Positions 13,051 through 24,489 are shown, counted from the first letter of the stretch. The stretch is 64,000 nucleotides of DNA from Flammula alnicola (GCA_015499995.1 JADNRV010000120.1:99187-163186), one strand, 5' to 3'. Numbers and translations: made by a program. Notes: a model not told the origin generated them from the sequence alone.

Positions 13051-13439
13051 GGGAACTGCACGGGTATTCTGCGGGTTTCGCGGGTTTTTTAATGTCTAGC
13101 ACGTAGTATTTGTCAATACGAATTTTTTGCAATTTTTTTTATGCAAAACGGTTAAAAACTGACCAAGTTATGTATTTTTTAAGTTTGGTACTCAAAGGTT
13201 CGAAATTGATGTCACACGGGCCACGGGTAAGCGTCACGGGTATTTGTGACACCCGTGACGCTTACCCGTGGCCCGTGTGACATCAATTTCGAACCTTTGA
13301 GTACCAAACTTAAAAATACATAACTTGGTCAGTTTTTAACCGTTTTGCATAAAAAAAATTGCAAAAAATTCGTATTGACAAATACTACGTGCTAGACATT
13401 AAAAACCCGCGAAACCCGCAGAATGCCCGTGCAGTTCCC
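13051..13439. mobile_element. Foldback MITE, 389 bp, TA target duplication
   Basis: The element is almost one complete inverted repeat: arms of about 190 bp meet at a 9-nt centre near 13245. It begins GGGAACTGCACGGG and ends CCCGTGCAGTTCCC, with TA directly on both sides (13049-13050 and 13440-13441). The arms differ by only a few changes, for example six versus five T near 13093. A TA duplication points to Tc1/mariner-type transposition. Unit B lacks it at the equivalent place near 18350. Confidence 0.85.
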
Positions 13440-13441
13440 TA

Positions 13442-13545
13442 TCCACACACACCCACGAAAATGTGTACACCTGTCACCGGTTCACCCACATGATCGTGGG
13501 TGTACACACGATTGGGTGTACACAATTTCGTGGGTGTGTGGGCAT
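13442..13545. repeat. Imperfect inverted repeat rich in CACCCAC/GTGGGTG
   Basis: The left part (cacacacccacgaaaatgtg then tacacc) is mirrored by the right part (ggtgtacacaattt then cgtgggtgtgtg). The spacer contains another small palindrome around catgatcgtgg. It lies right beside the MITE. Confidence 0.6.
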
Positions 13546-13855
13546 ACCTCATACCCGTGAATATCCACAGTACATGTGTGAATCTAGTTTTATTTGTCCT
13601 AGCATATTGTTTGCGCTCAAAAGCATGTAACGCTTTATATCCACAGTACATACCAACACTGCCGACCAGTATCATGGGGGTGGTGGTTCTGGGTCATATG
13701 GGTACAAACGATCACCATAGTCCATACTAATTATAAAATGCCTCTGTTCCATCAATTGCTTCTTCAAACCACCCTCTCTCTCAAGTCGGTATTGCTGGCC
13801 AATACCGCCCTCTTCACAAATTAAACTCCAAATCTTCAAATCGTCTGGGACGATA

Positions 13856-15203
13856 ATGAAGTTTCTCTACATCTCCACGCTCTTTTTCTTTCTCGTCTCT
13901 CTCGGTGCTGCCATTCCCGTTCCAAGCTCTGGCTCCAATGATGGAAATGGCGACCAACCACCACGATTGGACAAAGGAAAAGGTCGGGCCGTCGATCCTC
14001 CCAGTCAGCCCCCAAGTCGGCCAAACACACCCACTCCCGAGCACGACCCCACCGTACCCCTACCTGGACGTACTAAGAAATACACCCACCTGAACACCCA
14101 CTCGAATACGCCCGTGGTGACCATGTATTATGGGGACAACCATTTGCCTGAACACATGGGCCATTTGCAGCGGAATCAGGCCGAGTTTCCTCACAACCGC
14201 AATCCGCTGCCGCTCGCAGCGAAGGGTGACAATAACAGGCGTAAGGCCTTGCATAACATTCCGGGCGCGAGTCCCCACCCTGTTACCGGATTGCGTAGGG
14301 TAAGAGACGAGAAGATGCCCAATATGTTGCATAACCCGCATCATGCGACCTCTACCACTGTCGAGTATCTTGACAGGAAAGAATCACGTACGTAAATGTA
14401 CGAACACTTCAGATGACAAGGTGCTAATATTTATTCGGACAGAGAGGGAAGGTGGTCGCTTGACTGGGTTCAAGAACGCGATCACCGAAGCAGGCCCGAA
14501 TGCCCGAGGACAATTACGGGCCAATCCAGGTTTGCTCTCTCTCCATCCTGATCAACGACGTGGCCACGAGGCGCCCGCACGACTGAACACCCAAACTCTT
14601 GCCGATGGTTCCCCCTTCAAAAAACCCCCTCCTGACAAGGGGGTTCCCACCTGGCCTCGAAAACGTCGGCCCACAAAAAAGCCAGTACAGGTCAGCGGCA
14701 GCAACTTCAGACCAGGACATGTGGTGCCTGCGGGACATATCTGGAAACCGTCGACTGGGAAATCTAGGGCTTCGCACTTTGGCGCACCTGGTCACCTTCA
14801 GGAGGCCGAGCATAGGTATCCACCTCGCCCGCAGAATCACAAGCACTACATGAAGCAGCTCAATGAGAAGAAAGACGCAGAAGCCAAGTACAAGAAGGCA
14901 GCGTCCGAGTCGCACAAGGTTCCTTCGAAACACCTTCCAAAGCAGACACCGAACCTTAAGAAGTTCGAGAAAAAGGTCGGTCCTGCGAGGCACGGTAATG
15001 GTGCAGGAAGGGCGCACGAAGCTCCTGCCCGCATGCAGACGCACGTCAATCATCCTCCTCCTCCTCCGCATAGTGCGCCTCCGACGAGACCACCCAGTCG
15101 TCATGAACATCAGTTGAGACCTTCTAGCCCTCAGCCACCTTCAAGGCCACATAGTCCGCCACACGGTTCTGGCTCCAAGCCAGGAGCATCAAAGAGAAAG
15201 TGA
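13856..15203 (+). CDS. Gene Z, secreted basic Pro/His/Lys-rich protein (430 aa)
   Basis: Two exons, 13856-14387 and 14443-15203, around a 55-nt intron give 430 residues. The N-terminus, MKFLYISTLFFFLVSLGAAI, is a clear signal peptide ending near Ala-Ile-Pro. The mature protein has low complexity and is rich in Pro, His, Lys and Arg, with no obvious folded domain and no Cys-rich pattern. Dibasic sites are frequent. The tail is made of PPSRPH/SPQPPSRP-like runs and ends KPGASKRK. This looks like a small-effector or wall-associated secreted protein, but no function can be assigned. It diverges from Y copy A. Two damaged relatives lie at 20694-21185 and 37656-41460. Confidence 0.7.
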
Positions 15204-15429
15204 TTCCAGACTACAGTTAGCCAGACGTTCCTCCGTGGTAGACAGTCATTTTCAGTGTGATCGTAGTTGTAGATTGCGGATTTCCAGAGAATTGTAACGC
15301 GGAGATTCTTCCAGAAGGGTTGTCTGAGTTTGATACTTCCAACCTTGTCTCGTCGTGGAGTAATGAGTAAATTAGCTGATCGTCAGTCGCCGTCGTGGTC
15401 AAGACCGCCTTCAAGTTCGAATTCCATCA

Positions 15430-16330
15430 ACCCCACCACTCGACACCCAATCAATACTGTTCCCCACTCCCAGGGAGGTACCCCCTGGTCCCAGTCTTAC
15501 CCCCACCAGTGCCATACATCTGCTGCCCCTCACCCCCCAACAAGACTCGGCACATTCCCGTCCTTAAACCCCGGATACGGGTGCTGCCCGTATGAATTAC
15601 TCGACGCACTAACCGACAACTGGTAGGCAGAGGCGGCGGCATGGGATACCTCTCTGACGCTGGAGCAGTCCAATCTGACCGGACTCGGGATAGCAGAGGC
15701 TCGGATACGCATCGAGCAGGCAGTGCGGTGTCGCGTCGCACGCAATGGCAAGAGGCAAGCGAAGACGGTTCGTCTACGAATGCGGAAGGTGTTTACAACA
15801 GGACATGCACAGCCACGATACTATCTAATCTAATCTAGCCGAGGACTGCCAGACCTCACTACTACAACGCTGCGTCTCATCGTAGTCTGCAGAGGGCGCG
15901 AGGAGCGGGCCTTTGACTTCCCAGATGGCCGCTTTGGAGCCGACGGAGAATTCGAGTCTTCGCGCTGTTGGGTGGGAGGATGGTGTAAGTATATGCGTGT
16001 GTTGGGTTGGATGAAAGGAAGGAAGGAAGGAATGGGAATGACGGGAATGGATGAGAATTGGGAACATATCACGCAAATATATGTGTAAATATATGCGCAA
16101 TTGTGTATAGGCGGCAAGAGCAACCAAAAAGAAAAGGAACACAGACAGAAGAAACGCGCACCGTAATATCATCCCAATACTTATAAACCATCATAACGCT
16201 CAACAGCACACAGAGCGTAAAGAAGAACAGCCCATCAATATAGTGCTTAATCGCATCGCAAATTGTCACTAACCTGGCGGCCCGAGAAGAACACCGTGCC
16301 GAAGGTAATGTCCCCGATTGGCCAAGCACT
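15430..16330 (-). pseudogene. 3' fragment of a Chs7-like gene
   Basis: The minus strand repeats the 3' third of the intact Chs7 gene at 32600-34189. It includes [54 protein letters not shown] and the Gly/Pro-rich tail with its stop. The 5' exons are absent and similarity fades at about 16320, next to unit B. About 190 bp of unrelated sequence (roughly 15660-15860) interrupts it compared with 32800-32830. It cannot encode a working chaperone. Confidence 0.75.
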
Positions 16331-16655
16331 GTCTAATCGTGCACAAACCTCGAGCCTATTGCTGGTGGATACGAGGGCAATGTGTTGAGGACTGGTGGAT
16401 TCGCGATGAAATAATGATATCTCCAATTACGCTACTACACCAGACTCGGCCTACTGATATGCATGCATGCTCCGAGTCCTCATACTGGCTCCACTAATTT
16501 ATTGTATAATTTATACATTTACACCATTCCCAAGGCGGACAAATCGTTACGCATCGCCCGAATCGCTGGATGCCAGAATTTCGGGGAGAACAGATGAGCG
16601 AAGGTTATACAGAGCGGAATTCGCAGCTGCGCTGGCATCCCAAAGACACACCGAC

Positions 16656-17176
16656 TTACCCTATGACAACGTCAGCGTCGATGCGCGTTTTACCATTTCT
16701 GCCACAAGAAATCACCATCGCATTCGGAGCAAAGATCCTTCGAAGCTCGCCGCGCGTTTTCACCCGCTCCGGCACGCGAGAAAATTCAGCAGGGATAGGA
16801 ATGGCATCAAGTTCCTTAGAGGTGTAAGCGCGCTCGTGCAGGTCTGCAAAGCAGCAGATAAATCTGTGCATGCTATTATCACTATCGTGATAGCGCACAA
16901 CGCTGGCGGGGTTATGCGTTTCGGATTCGATGTCTTGCAAGAGAGCTTTGATAGAGTGAGGAGTATTCTGGGACTGGAAGATGTCCAAAGCATCGTTTTC
17001 TAGCTCATAGCCAATAAAGATGACGGGCGTCGGGGAAGCCACCCATTGTTTAAGTAGGAGACAAAGGGAATTTGATGTCTTACCGGAAGTCTTATGAGTT
17101 TCAAAGTGCGCGGAACGCTGTCCGTCAATTTACGGCATCTCCGGCATCCAAAGACTTTTAGTCGTCGTCGCGCCAT
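16656..17176 (-). CDS. Gene X, copy B, unknown function, 5' splicing unresolved
   Basis: This is the better preserved X copy. The long frame reads VASPTPVIFIGYELENDALD, then IKALLQDIESETHNPASVV, FICCFADLHERAYTSKELD, and ends KTRIDADVVIG. Upstream the same frame stays open through ETHKTSGKTSNSLCLLLKQW. A second frame starts at ATG 17176 with MARRRLKVFGCRRCRKL and reaches a possible donor. I could not find one splice solution joining that ATG to the main frame, so the start is approximate. It lies just 5' of nothing but its own repeat unit, with Y copy B next upstream on the same strand. No known domain is recognised. Confidence 0.4.
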
Positions 17177-17509
17177 GACGTTACGACTTACTCCTCGTTG
17201 CCCTCCACTGCTAGCTCTAGTATTTAGTAGTATCATTGCCGCACGACGGGTTATCTGAAACAGCCGAGGGACCCCATCATCATAGTACCACAAGCTGGGG
17301 AGGACGAGATCAACAGAGAAGAGGAGTCCATTCGAGAGCGTTAGGATGGAGGTTGAACGTTGAACGTTGAGGGGACAGAGAAGGGGTTTATATGCGACGT
17401 TTTTTTCTTCTTTTTAAATACTCCCTTTCCTCCCCTTGGACGGAATTTTTTTAATACCTATTGAACTTACTTACAGGATCGCCGAAAATTGTAACACAAG
17501 TTCGCTCAA

Positions 17510-18175
17510 TTACCAGTTACTGAAGTCTCTCCATCCCTGATCAAGCTTGACCTCTCCGTCTTCGATATACAACCCTCCATCCATTGCCAGCTTCAAATTC
17601 TCCTTCGTCATCGTCACCCCGCTTCTCATGAAGCTCCCCATCAAGCCCTCCTCGATCGACTCCCCTTGAATATCGCACGCCACGGCATTCACCAGCGCAA
17701 CGTCAAATGTACAGCGCAGCGAGTGTATTTCTCCCGGAGCAGAATCTTGCGTGCAGACGAAAATACAACTGTCGTCCTCTGCGCTCTCGCCGTCGAGCAC
17801 CAGGAAGCAGTACGGCATATATCCTGTCAGGCGTGGCTGGGTGATATTTGCTTCGAACCAATCTCGCACTTGCTGGAGAGTGTGTCCGAGGAAGGCGGTA
17901 GGCGATGAGGTGATAGGGGGAGAAGATCCCTTGGTGATGGTGGTGATATCTTTGCTATCGATGAAGACGATTATGTCGGATACGTTTGCATTGTCGTTTG
18001 GCTCATTAAATTCCGAAACATATTCTTCCGTGCGATGTAAGAGGAGGTTTAGGGTCTATAGGGTAAAGATTAAGAAAATTAGCACTTTAAAGTGGACTAA
18101 TGGTCACATTTGGCTTACACTGGTGGGGATATCAGCGGTGCAGAACACTGGGCATCGAGTTCCTCCGTCGTCCAT
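17510..18175 (-). CDS. Family Y protein, copy B (200 aa)
   Basis: Exons 18119-18175 and 17510-18055 flank the same 63-nt intron as in copy A. The frame is open throughout and ends GWRDFSNW. Differences from copy A are scattered substitutions such as RDWFEANITQPRL for GDWFNANITQPCL. Start, stop and splice sites are conserved. The upstream sequence matches copy A as far as the unit boundary, so the two copies probably share regulation. Function unknown. Confidence 0.72.
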
Positions 18176-18676
18176 GGGGCCGAGAGATGAAAAAATTGAA
18201 TGGAACGAAGAAGAGAAAAACCCTGATCTTTTCTTGGGAACGGGTACAGATGGAGATCAATAATAAGGCGAGACGTGATCACTCTATTCACAGCCAGAAT
18301 TCGATAAGTATCAGTGTTGGCATGTATTGTGGATATCCACAGGTATGTCCACACACCCACGAAAATGTGCACACCTGTCACGGAGCCAGGGACGTGCCTA
18401 CTCTCTCCGCAGAAAGCACAGTCACGACGCGACAAAACGATACCTCAGACAAACACATACCGTGTCCGTGCTTCTATCCTCAATATCCATTTTCCACCGT
18501 GCTTTTGCGGGAAGTGGTTGTACAGTGCAATCCAAGGCCTCCGAGGTGAGGTCCCGTCAGCGATGGGGCAAAGCGTAGAAGAACCGTATTATCTGTTCGT
18601 CGTGAATTTGGAACGACAATTTAGTTCTTGTCGAGAAATAGTCTCGATGTTACAACCTTGATGGTCTTTTCGTTAT

Positions 18677-19138
18677 ATGGAGGCATTGCGGAACATCGAG
18701 GACGATGTCGAGAGTCGAGACACGAGTCTAGCCATACACCTGTTACGGTTGCTATACCGTGAGATCCCCAAAGTTGCATATTTTGACACTCCGCCTGATC
18801 GCCGCACCTCAGCGGATAAAGTGACCTTACGCGTTTGCACGGTTGTTGATTCTGATTCTCTGATTCAACGAAATCTCATCGAGGTCAATCATCTTCATCT
18901 CTTTCAATCCTCCCTCTTTCTGAGCAAGTTGCGAACCTCATAGCTCATGTCTCCTTTTTCAGGAGCATGTTTGAGTAATCCCGAAGGTTTGCAACTTGCA
19001 CGCGAGCTCTTACACCCTCAAATTCCTCACGATGTACGTGACTATGTACTGGAAGGTATCTGCAAAGCAATCGACGTAATGATGGAGGTGGATAGGGATC
19101 GGGTAGGAATGGAGAGGACTGAAGAAAAGGGATATTAA
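18677..19138 (+). other. Possible exon pair of an orphan gene
   Basis: An open frame MEALRNIEDDVESRDTSLAI... runs from 18677 through LRLLYREIPKVAYFDTPPD. It could splice near 18880 into GACLSNPEGLQLARELLHPQ (from about 18963), which ends EKGY at 19138. The composition is protein-like, with amphipathic helices. I cannot name a family or fix the 5' end; the segment just before 18677 has stops in this frame. Confidence 0.3.
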
Positions 19139-19658
19139 GATGAGGAACATAATGAAAGCTGTCTAGCTGGCGTTTTGGGGTGGTCTTTGGTGGAAATTCG
19201 GGCCTGTATAATTCTCTGGTTCAGTCTGAAATTTGAATACATTTGTCTATATTGTAGGATTGTATGAAAAGTACTATCACCGACCTGCTGGAATGTGCTA
19301 CGATTACTTATCCCCCCCGACGCGGTAATATTATCTTCGATTAGTTGGGTAAGCAGCATGCGAGCGGCCATCAATCGGAGTATGGAAAATAGGAACTTTA
19401 GGGACCTCACGGTATGGCAACCGTAACAGGTTCCAGGTGTTATATCCGTGAACGTCAGCTTGCTACTTCAACAACGGATCATGTGACGACTGGCTGGCGA
19501 GGCTAACACGAGTCGTCGACGGCACAAACTCAGGCACGTGATCGAAGACGCGTCCAATTCGGCACTGCGAAAACGCGGCGGTCAGCCCAACTTGGAGCTC
19601 AACCAACACATATCCTACAGGATCGCGGAAAATTGTAGCACGACACAAGTTCGCTCAA

Positions 19659-20324
19659 TTACCAGTTTCTGAAGTCTCTCCATCCCTGATCAAGCTTGAC
19701 CTCTCCATCTTCGATATACAACCCTCCATCCATTGCCAGCTTCAAATTTTCCTTCGTCATGGTCACCCCGCTTCTCATGAAGCTCCCCATCAAGCCCTCC
19801 TCGATCGACTCCCCTTGAATATCGCACGCCACGGCATTCACCAGCGCAACGTCAAATTCACAGCGCAGCGAGTGTATTTCTCCCGGAGCAGAATCTTGCA
19901 TGCAGACGAAAATACAACTGTTATCCTCTGCGCTCTCGCTGTCGAGCACCAGGAAGCAGTACGGCATGTATCCATTCCGGCATGGCTGGGTGATATTTGC
20001 GTCGAACCAATCTCGCACTTGCTGGAGAGTGTGTCCGAGGAAGGTGGTAGGTGATGAGGTGATAGGGGGAGAAGATCCCTTGGTGATGGTGGTGATATCT
20101 TTGCTATCGATGAAGACGATCACGTCGGATACGTGTGAGGTGTAGTTTGGCGAATTAAATTCCGAAAGATATTCTTCCGTGCGATGTAAGAGGACGTTTA
20201 GGGTCTATAGAGTAAAGATTAAGAAAATTAGCACTTTAAAGTGGACAAATGGTCACATTTGGCTTACGTTGGTGGGGATATCAGTGGTGCAGAATACTGG
20301 GCATCGAGTTTTTCCGTCGTCCAT
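19659..20324 (-). CDS. Family Y protein, copy C (200 aa)
   Basis: Exons 20268-20324 and 19659-20204 with the standard 63-nt intron encode 200 residues. This copy resembles copy E in exon 2: FNSPNYTSHVSD here, FNSPNYTAHVSD in E, but FNEPNDNANVSD in A and B. That suggests two sub-lineages. The homologous block starts at aggatcgcggaaaattgtag near 19618. As in copy A, a Z gene diverges from it on the other strand, here a broken one. Confidence 0.72.
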
Positions 20325-20693
20325 GGCGCCGAGAGGTGAAAAATTGGAATGGAACGAAGAAAACAACGCCTGATCTTTTCTTGCGAACGGGCACAGATGG
20401 AGATCAATAATAAGGCGATGCGTGATCACTCTATCCACAGCTGGAACTCGATAAGTATCAGTGTGGGCCCACCCGTGGATATCCACAGTACATGCCAACA
20501 CTGGCGAACAGTATCATGTTGAGGGTGGCGGTTCTGGGTCATATGGGTACAAACGATCACCAATATTCTGTACCAACTATAAAATGCCTCTGTTCCGTCA
20601 ATTGCTCCTTCAAACCACCCTCTCTCAAGTCGGTATTGCTACCGCCCTCTTCACAAAGTAAAATCCAAATCTTCAAATCGTCTGGGACGCTAA

Positions 20694-21185
20694 TGATGTT
20701 CCTTCACATCTCCACACTCTTTTTCTTCCTCGTCTCTCTCGGTGCTGCCATTCCCGTTCCAATTTAAAGCCCTGGCTCCAACGATGGAAATGGCAACCAA
20801 CCACCACGATTGGACAAAGGAAAGGGGTGGGCCGTCGACCCTCCCAGTCAGCCCTCAAGTCGGCCAAACACACCCACTCCCGAGCATGCCCCAAAGTACC
20901 TCTGCCTGGATGTACTGGCATACACATCGACCCGAATATGCAGATGGTGATCATGCATTACGGGGACGACAAGTTGCACGAACACGTGGGCCATTTGCAG
21001 CGGAATCAGGCCAAGTTCCCTCACAACCGCAATCCGCTGCCGCTCGCAGCTAAAAATGACAATAACAGGCGTAACGCCTTGCGTAACGTTCAGTCCGCGG
21101 GTCGCCACCCCGGATTGCCTAGGGTAAAAGATGAGAAGCTGCTCAATATGTTGCATAACTCGCGACCTCTAGCACTGTCGCGTCA
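20694..21185 (+). pseudogene. Gene Z, second copy, truncated
   Basis: The signal peptide is well kept (MMFLHISTLFFFLVSLGAAI), but a stop follows at once after PVPI, and the continuation is in another frame. The sequence still matches the intact Z gene through HLQRNQAKFPHNRNPLPLAA and the KDEKLLNMLHN block, then ends near 21180. Exon 2 is absent. It is the divergent partner of Y copy C, as intact Z is for copy A. Confidence 0.7.
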
Positions 21186-21189
21186 GTGT

Positions 21190-21642
21190 ACCTGGGAATC
21201 GTCGTTCCCTGTAGACGCGCCAACTTTGCATAGGCATGTACCTCTGTCCAAGCCATAAGCTTGTCGGTATACCTAAGCAAATTCGCTGACATGGGATTCG
21301 GTTGAGAGGAAAAGACACCACCGACGTCGGGATTATCGTAGTCGACATCCTAGGATGTCAAAGGAAACAAGGCCGGAACGAAGATATTGAGAACGACGTC
21401 ACGTCGTTAAGCGTCCCTGATGGCAAAGACCACTTACACTCTTCAACATGTAATGAACGTGAAGCGTGTGGCTCGGCGGAGCCGTCGGAGACACTGCAAG
21501 GCGTACGTGTCGTAGCGATACTCGTTGTCTGGGTGTCTCGGGCCAATGTGTAGGGGATTTCACGCGGTGGGCCAGGCGAAACGTACATCATCCATCGCTG
21601 CATCATCTGACTTGACGCGCGAATTTCAGAATCATTGCGGTG
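21190..21642 (-). pseudogene. Kinase-like gene fragment beside Y copy C
   Basis: On the minus strand a frame reads RYTDKLMAWTEVHAYAKLAR then LQGTTIPRY. The pattern E-x-x-A-Y-x-x-L-x-x-LQG-x-x-IPR is typical of the N-lobe region of fungal protein-kinase-like/APH-type proteins. Upstream blocks include FSISSFRP and NPDVGGVFSSQPNPMSAN. The same blocks occur in the fragment at 42960-43655. The upstream end meets the transposon at 21651, and minus-strand coding-like sequence resumes at 27585-27754, so the element may have split the gene. Confidence 0.45.
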
Positions 21643-22834
21643 GTTCCAAGCAGTGGTGGCATGACCTTCTTGACCCAGTCAAAAAGGTCAGACCCAATTC
21701 GAGGTCAGACCCAGTGGTGTCTTGACCTTCTTGACCGGGTCAAGAAGGTCAGGCCAGATTTCGGGTCAAATCATTTTGACTCGGTCAGGCCCTAGGTCAA
21801 TGGAGGTCAAAGGGGTCAAAATCACGTGTAGGCCTACAGCCGCGACATCTTTTTAATTCGCAAAGTTATAATGAGACGGAAAGATATATCCTACTGGGTG
21901 TCGTGTCGCGGGTTTCATTGCTTCGAAGTATAGAAAAATAGGGCTTTAATGAGTTTTTCGTCTGTATATTTCTTTCAAGTAAAATCCCCCAAGTTGCTAC
22001 GCATCTCATAATGACTCTCGGAGTTATTCAACTTTATGATTCGCCCAGAGGAAGGTCTGGAGTTTCATTGGCCAGGAAGTAAAAAGAACCTCGAAGAGGA
22101 GCTGCGAGCGCATGAGAGTGTTTTTGGTGGAAACTCTGCGTCGACGGCAACGTCGTCTCGTGTCAACTGATCTCAGATTCTCGTCTTAAAACTTCTTACA
22201 TCTTGATGTTTTTTGGTGTTCATTTGGTCGCTTATTTCACATTTATTCCTTCAGAGCACTCATATTCTTGGCAGCTACAATAATTAATTGATATATCTTG
22301 AAATGAATGAGCTGAACTGATTGAGCTGACTGACAAGAACAGAACGGGCGATGGGCAGGTCAGCCGGCATTCGGAAGCTCGTATGCCGGTTTCCCATGAC
22401 CCCTTCTTGACCGGGTCTGGATTTTTATGGGGTCAAAATGCTTCTTTTGACCCGACATCAGGAAAAACACTTTTGCCCCAGGTCACCCCAGGAAAACTGG
22501 GCTGGAAGACATACTATAATGTGCTATGAGGACGTCCTGGGGCACCCTGGGATACTCCTATGACACCACTTTTGGACCTATGATAACTTAGTTAAGATCA
22601 AGTTTCCCAGGCTGTCGTAAGCCATCCCAGAGCAACTTGTGTCAACCTAGCAACACAAGTCCTGGTTTACACACATCCTAGGTTGCATATTACTTGCATT
22701 GGGCCAACAATTCAGGAACAAATTCAACTTGCACAAAATATATGAAATGTAATTAATTAGATTGATACACATAGATTCCGAATACAATATAGGTATAAGA
22801 AAATTACATGATGTATGTAAGAGATGCCTGGGTA

Positions 22835-23060
22835 GTCGTCGATGCACCCGCGGCATTGTGGGCTCGTCGCCAATGCACCTGTGGTGTTGTGGGGTCATTG
22901 TCGATGCCCCCGCAGCATCGTGGATTTGTCGTCGATGCAACCGCGGCATCGTGAGGTCGTCGTCGATGCCCCCATCATTGTACCTGCGGTGTCGATGCAC
23001 CTGCCATTGCGGCATCGTCGATGCACCCGCCGTCGTGGAATTGTCGTTGCAGCGGCGGCG
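22835..23060. repeat. GC-rich degenerate minisatellite, first block
   Basis: A degenerate unit of about 25-40 bp centred on gtcgatgcacccgc / ggcatcgtgg repeats several times. Stop codons are rare on both strands, which creates long overlapping frames. I read these as by-products of composition, not genes. Confidence 0.65.
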
Positions 23061-23804
23061 GCATCATCCTTTTGTCACCCCCTTGTCACCGCGTCCGCTC
23101 GCCTCGCTGCGTCGCAATCACCCTGCTATGCCCATCTCGCACCTTGAGTTGTTGCACCTGCCGGGTGGCGCTTGGTCACTAAACGCCCATGGTCGATGGT
23201 GGGTGGTGGCCAGGACAAAAAGTGAACGTAAGAAGAGACGACGGACGGCGTCGTCTCCTCTTTCGGCCTGTAGGTGGCAGGGTGGTTGTCCTCGTTGTAT
23301 CGAAGCAGCAGCAACAGCGCTGCTGTGGTCGTCGTCAAACCAGGGCGGCAGTGGCGATTGCTGCTGCTGCCACTCCTCTTCATTGTCGTATCGTAGGAGC
23401 CGGCGGCCGGTTGTGCTTGTCGTGATATCGAAGCAGCATTGGGTCGAGGAAGGTTCGGGCTGGGAAGTGAGCGCCGTCTCACAAGAGCGGCTGGGGAGAG
23501 AGGTCCGTGGTGGTGAGGAAGTCGGAGGGGGTGAAGCTTCAGCACTGGGTGAGGATGCCGCAGAGAGAGGAGGCAAAGGGCCACCAGGACCGTAGCGCAG
23601 GTCGGGAATGTAGTATGGCCGAAGCTGACGGTGGGGAGGCCGATGGGGTCTGGCTTGGGGCTTGCGACGAAGCTTTCGAATTGCTGGATCAGCGAGACGG
23701 TGGAGGAGGATGCGCTGGTCGCGCTGGTGCTAGCAGCCGAGTCGGTTGCACTGGGGTCGACGGCGCCGGCGGAGCTCGAGGCGGTGTCTACGCAGGGTGG
23801 TGGT

Positions 23805-24200
23805 GGTCGAGGCGATGCACCCGCTGTTGCGGCGCCGTCGTTGTTGTACCCGCGGCGTCGTGGGGTCATCGTAGATGTACCCGCAGCTGCGGCGTCATTG
23901 TTGTTGTACCCGGGGCATCGTCGTCGATGCACCCACAGCTACATCATCATCGTCGTTGTACCCGCAGCGTCGCGGCGGTGTCCTCGATGCACCAGCGGGT
24001 GCACCTGCCATCGCGGCGTCGTCGATGCACCCGCCGTCGCGGGTTCGTCGTTGCGGCGGCGGCGGTGTCATTCTGCTATCCGCGCCCGCCCCTTTGTTGT
24101 CACCTCGCCTCGCTGTACCCGCCTCGCCTCGCTGTACCCGCCTCGCCTCGCTGTACCTGCCTCGCCTCGCTGTACCTGCCTCGCCTCGCTGCTCTGGCCT
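23805..24200. repeat. Minisatellites: second GATGCACC block and a 19-bp array
   Basis: The block at 23805-24060 repeats the same gtcgatgcacccgc theme as 22835-23060. It is followed by about five tandem copies of a 19-bp unit, CCTCGCCTCGCTGTACCCG, at about 24102-24195. Confidence 0.7.
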
Positions 24201-24417
24201 CGTGTTGCTGCGCCTGCCCACCTCGCCAGCGGTGTCGTTGCTATGTGTCATCGCGGTCGCTTGTCGTCGTAGTCGGTCACCATCGCGATTAGATTCGAGG
24301 GCAACTGGCGGAGCCAAAACGTGTGAAGGTCGTGGGAGGGCAGGCAATGGAGAGTGGGCGGAGGATGAAGATAATGGGGTGATAGCCGTGGTGGTGTTAT
24401 CGTGAGGTCCCAAGCAC

Positions 24418-24456
24418 AGATTCGAACGTCGTCTGCTTCAGACGACGTTCGAATCT
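24418..24456. repeat. Perfect hairpin, 18-bp arms
   Basis: The arms agattcgaacgtcgtctg and cagacgacgttcgaatct are exact reverse complements around a 3-nt loop (ctt). It is the first of six hairpins within about 0.9 kb. Confidence 0.85.
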
Positions 24457-24457
24457 A

Positions 24458-24489
24458 AGGAGACGACGAACGGCGGTTCGTCGTCTCCT
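24458..24489. repeat. Perfect hairpin, 14-bp arms
   Basis: The arms aggagacgacgaac and gttcgtcgtctcct are exact reverse complements around ggcg. It starts 2 bases after the previous hairpin and shares the GACGACG core. Confidence 0.85.

Larger units (their letters stand above)
10876..13472. repeat. Segmental duplication unit A (X-Y cassette)
   Basis: Similarity to unit B (16374-18379) starts at the shared stretch gagggcaatgt and runs to the shared acacctgtcac. Both units carry gene X then gene Y on the minus strand. Unit A is longer mainly because it holds the MITE at 13051-13439. It also has an extra stretch near 11780-11990 between X and Y that B lacks. Confidence 0.75.
16374..18379. repeat. 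Segmental duplication unit B (X-Y cassette, no MITE)
   Basis: A direct repeat of unit A carrying X and Y in the same order and strand. It ends at acacctgtcac, after which the sequences differ. It represents the site without the MITE found in unit A. Confidence 0.75.

Noticed and set aside
14443..15110. A 198-codon minus-strand frame inside gene Z
   Set aside because: It is antisense to the repeat-rich Z exon 2 and has no independent support.
22647..24413. Several 150-277 codon frames on both strands
   Set aside because: They overlap on both strands and arise from stop-poor tandem repeats. Composition is repeat-driven and no domain is visible.
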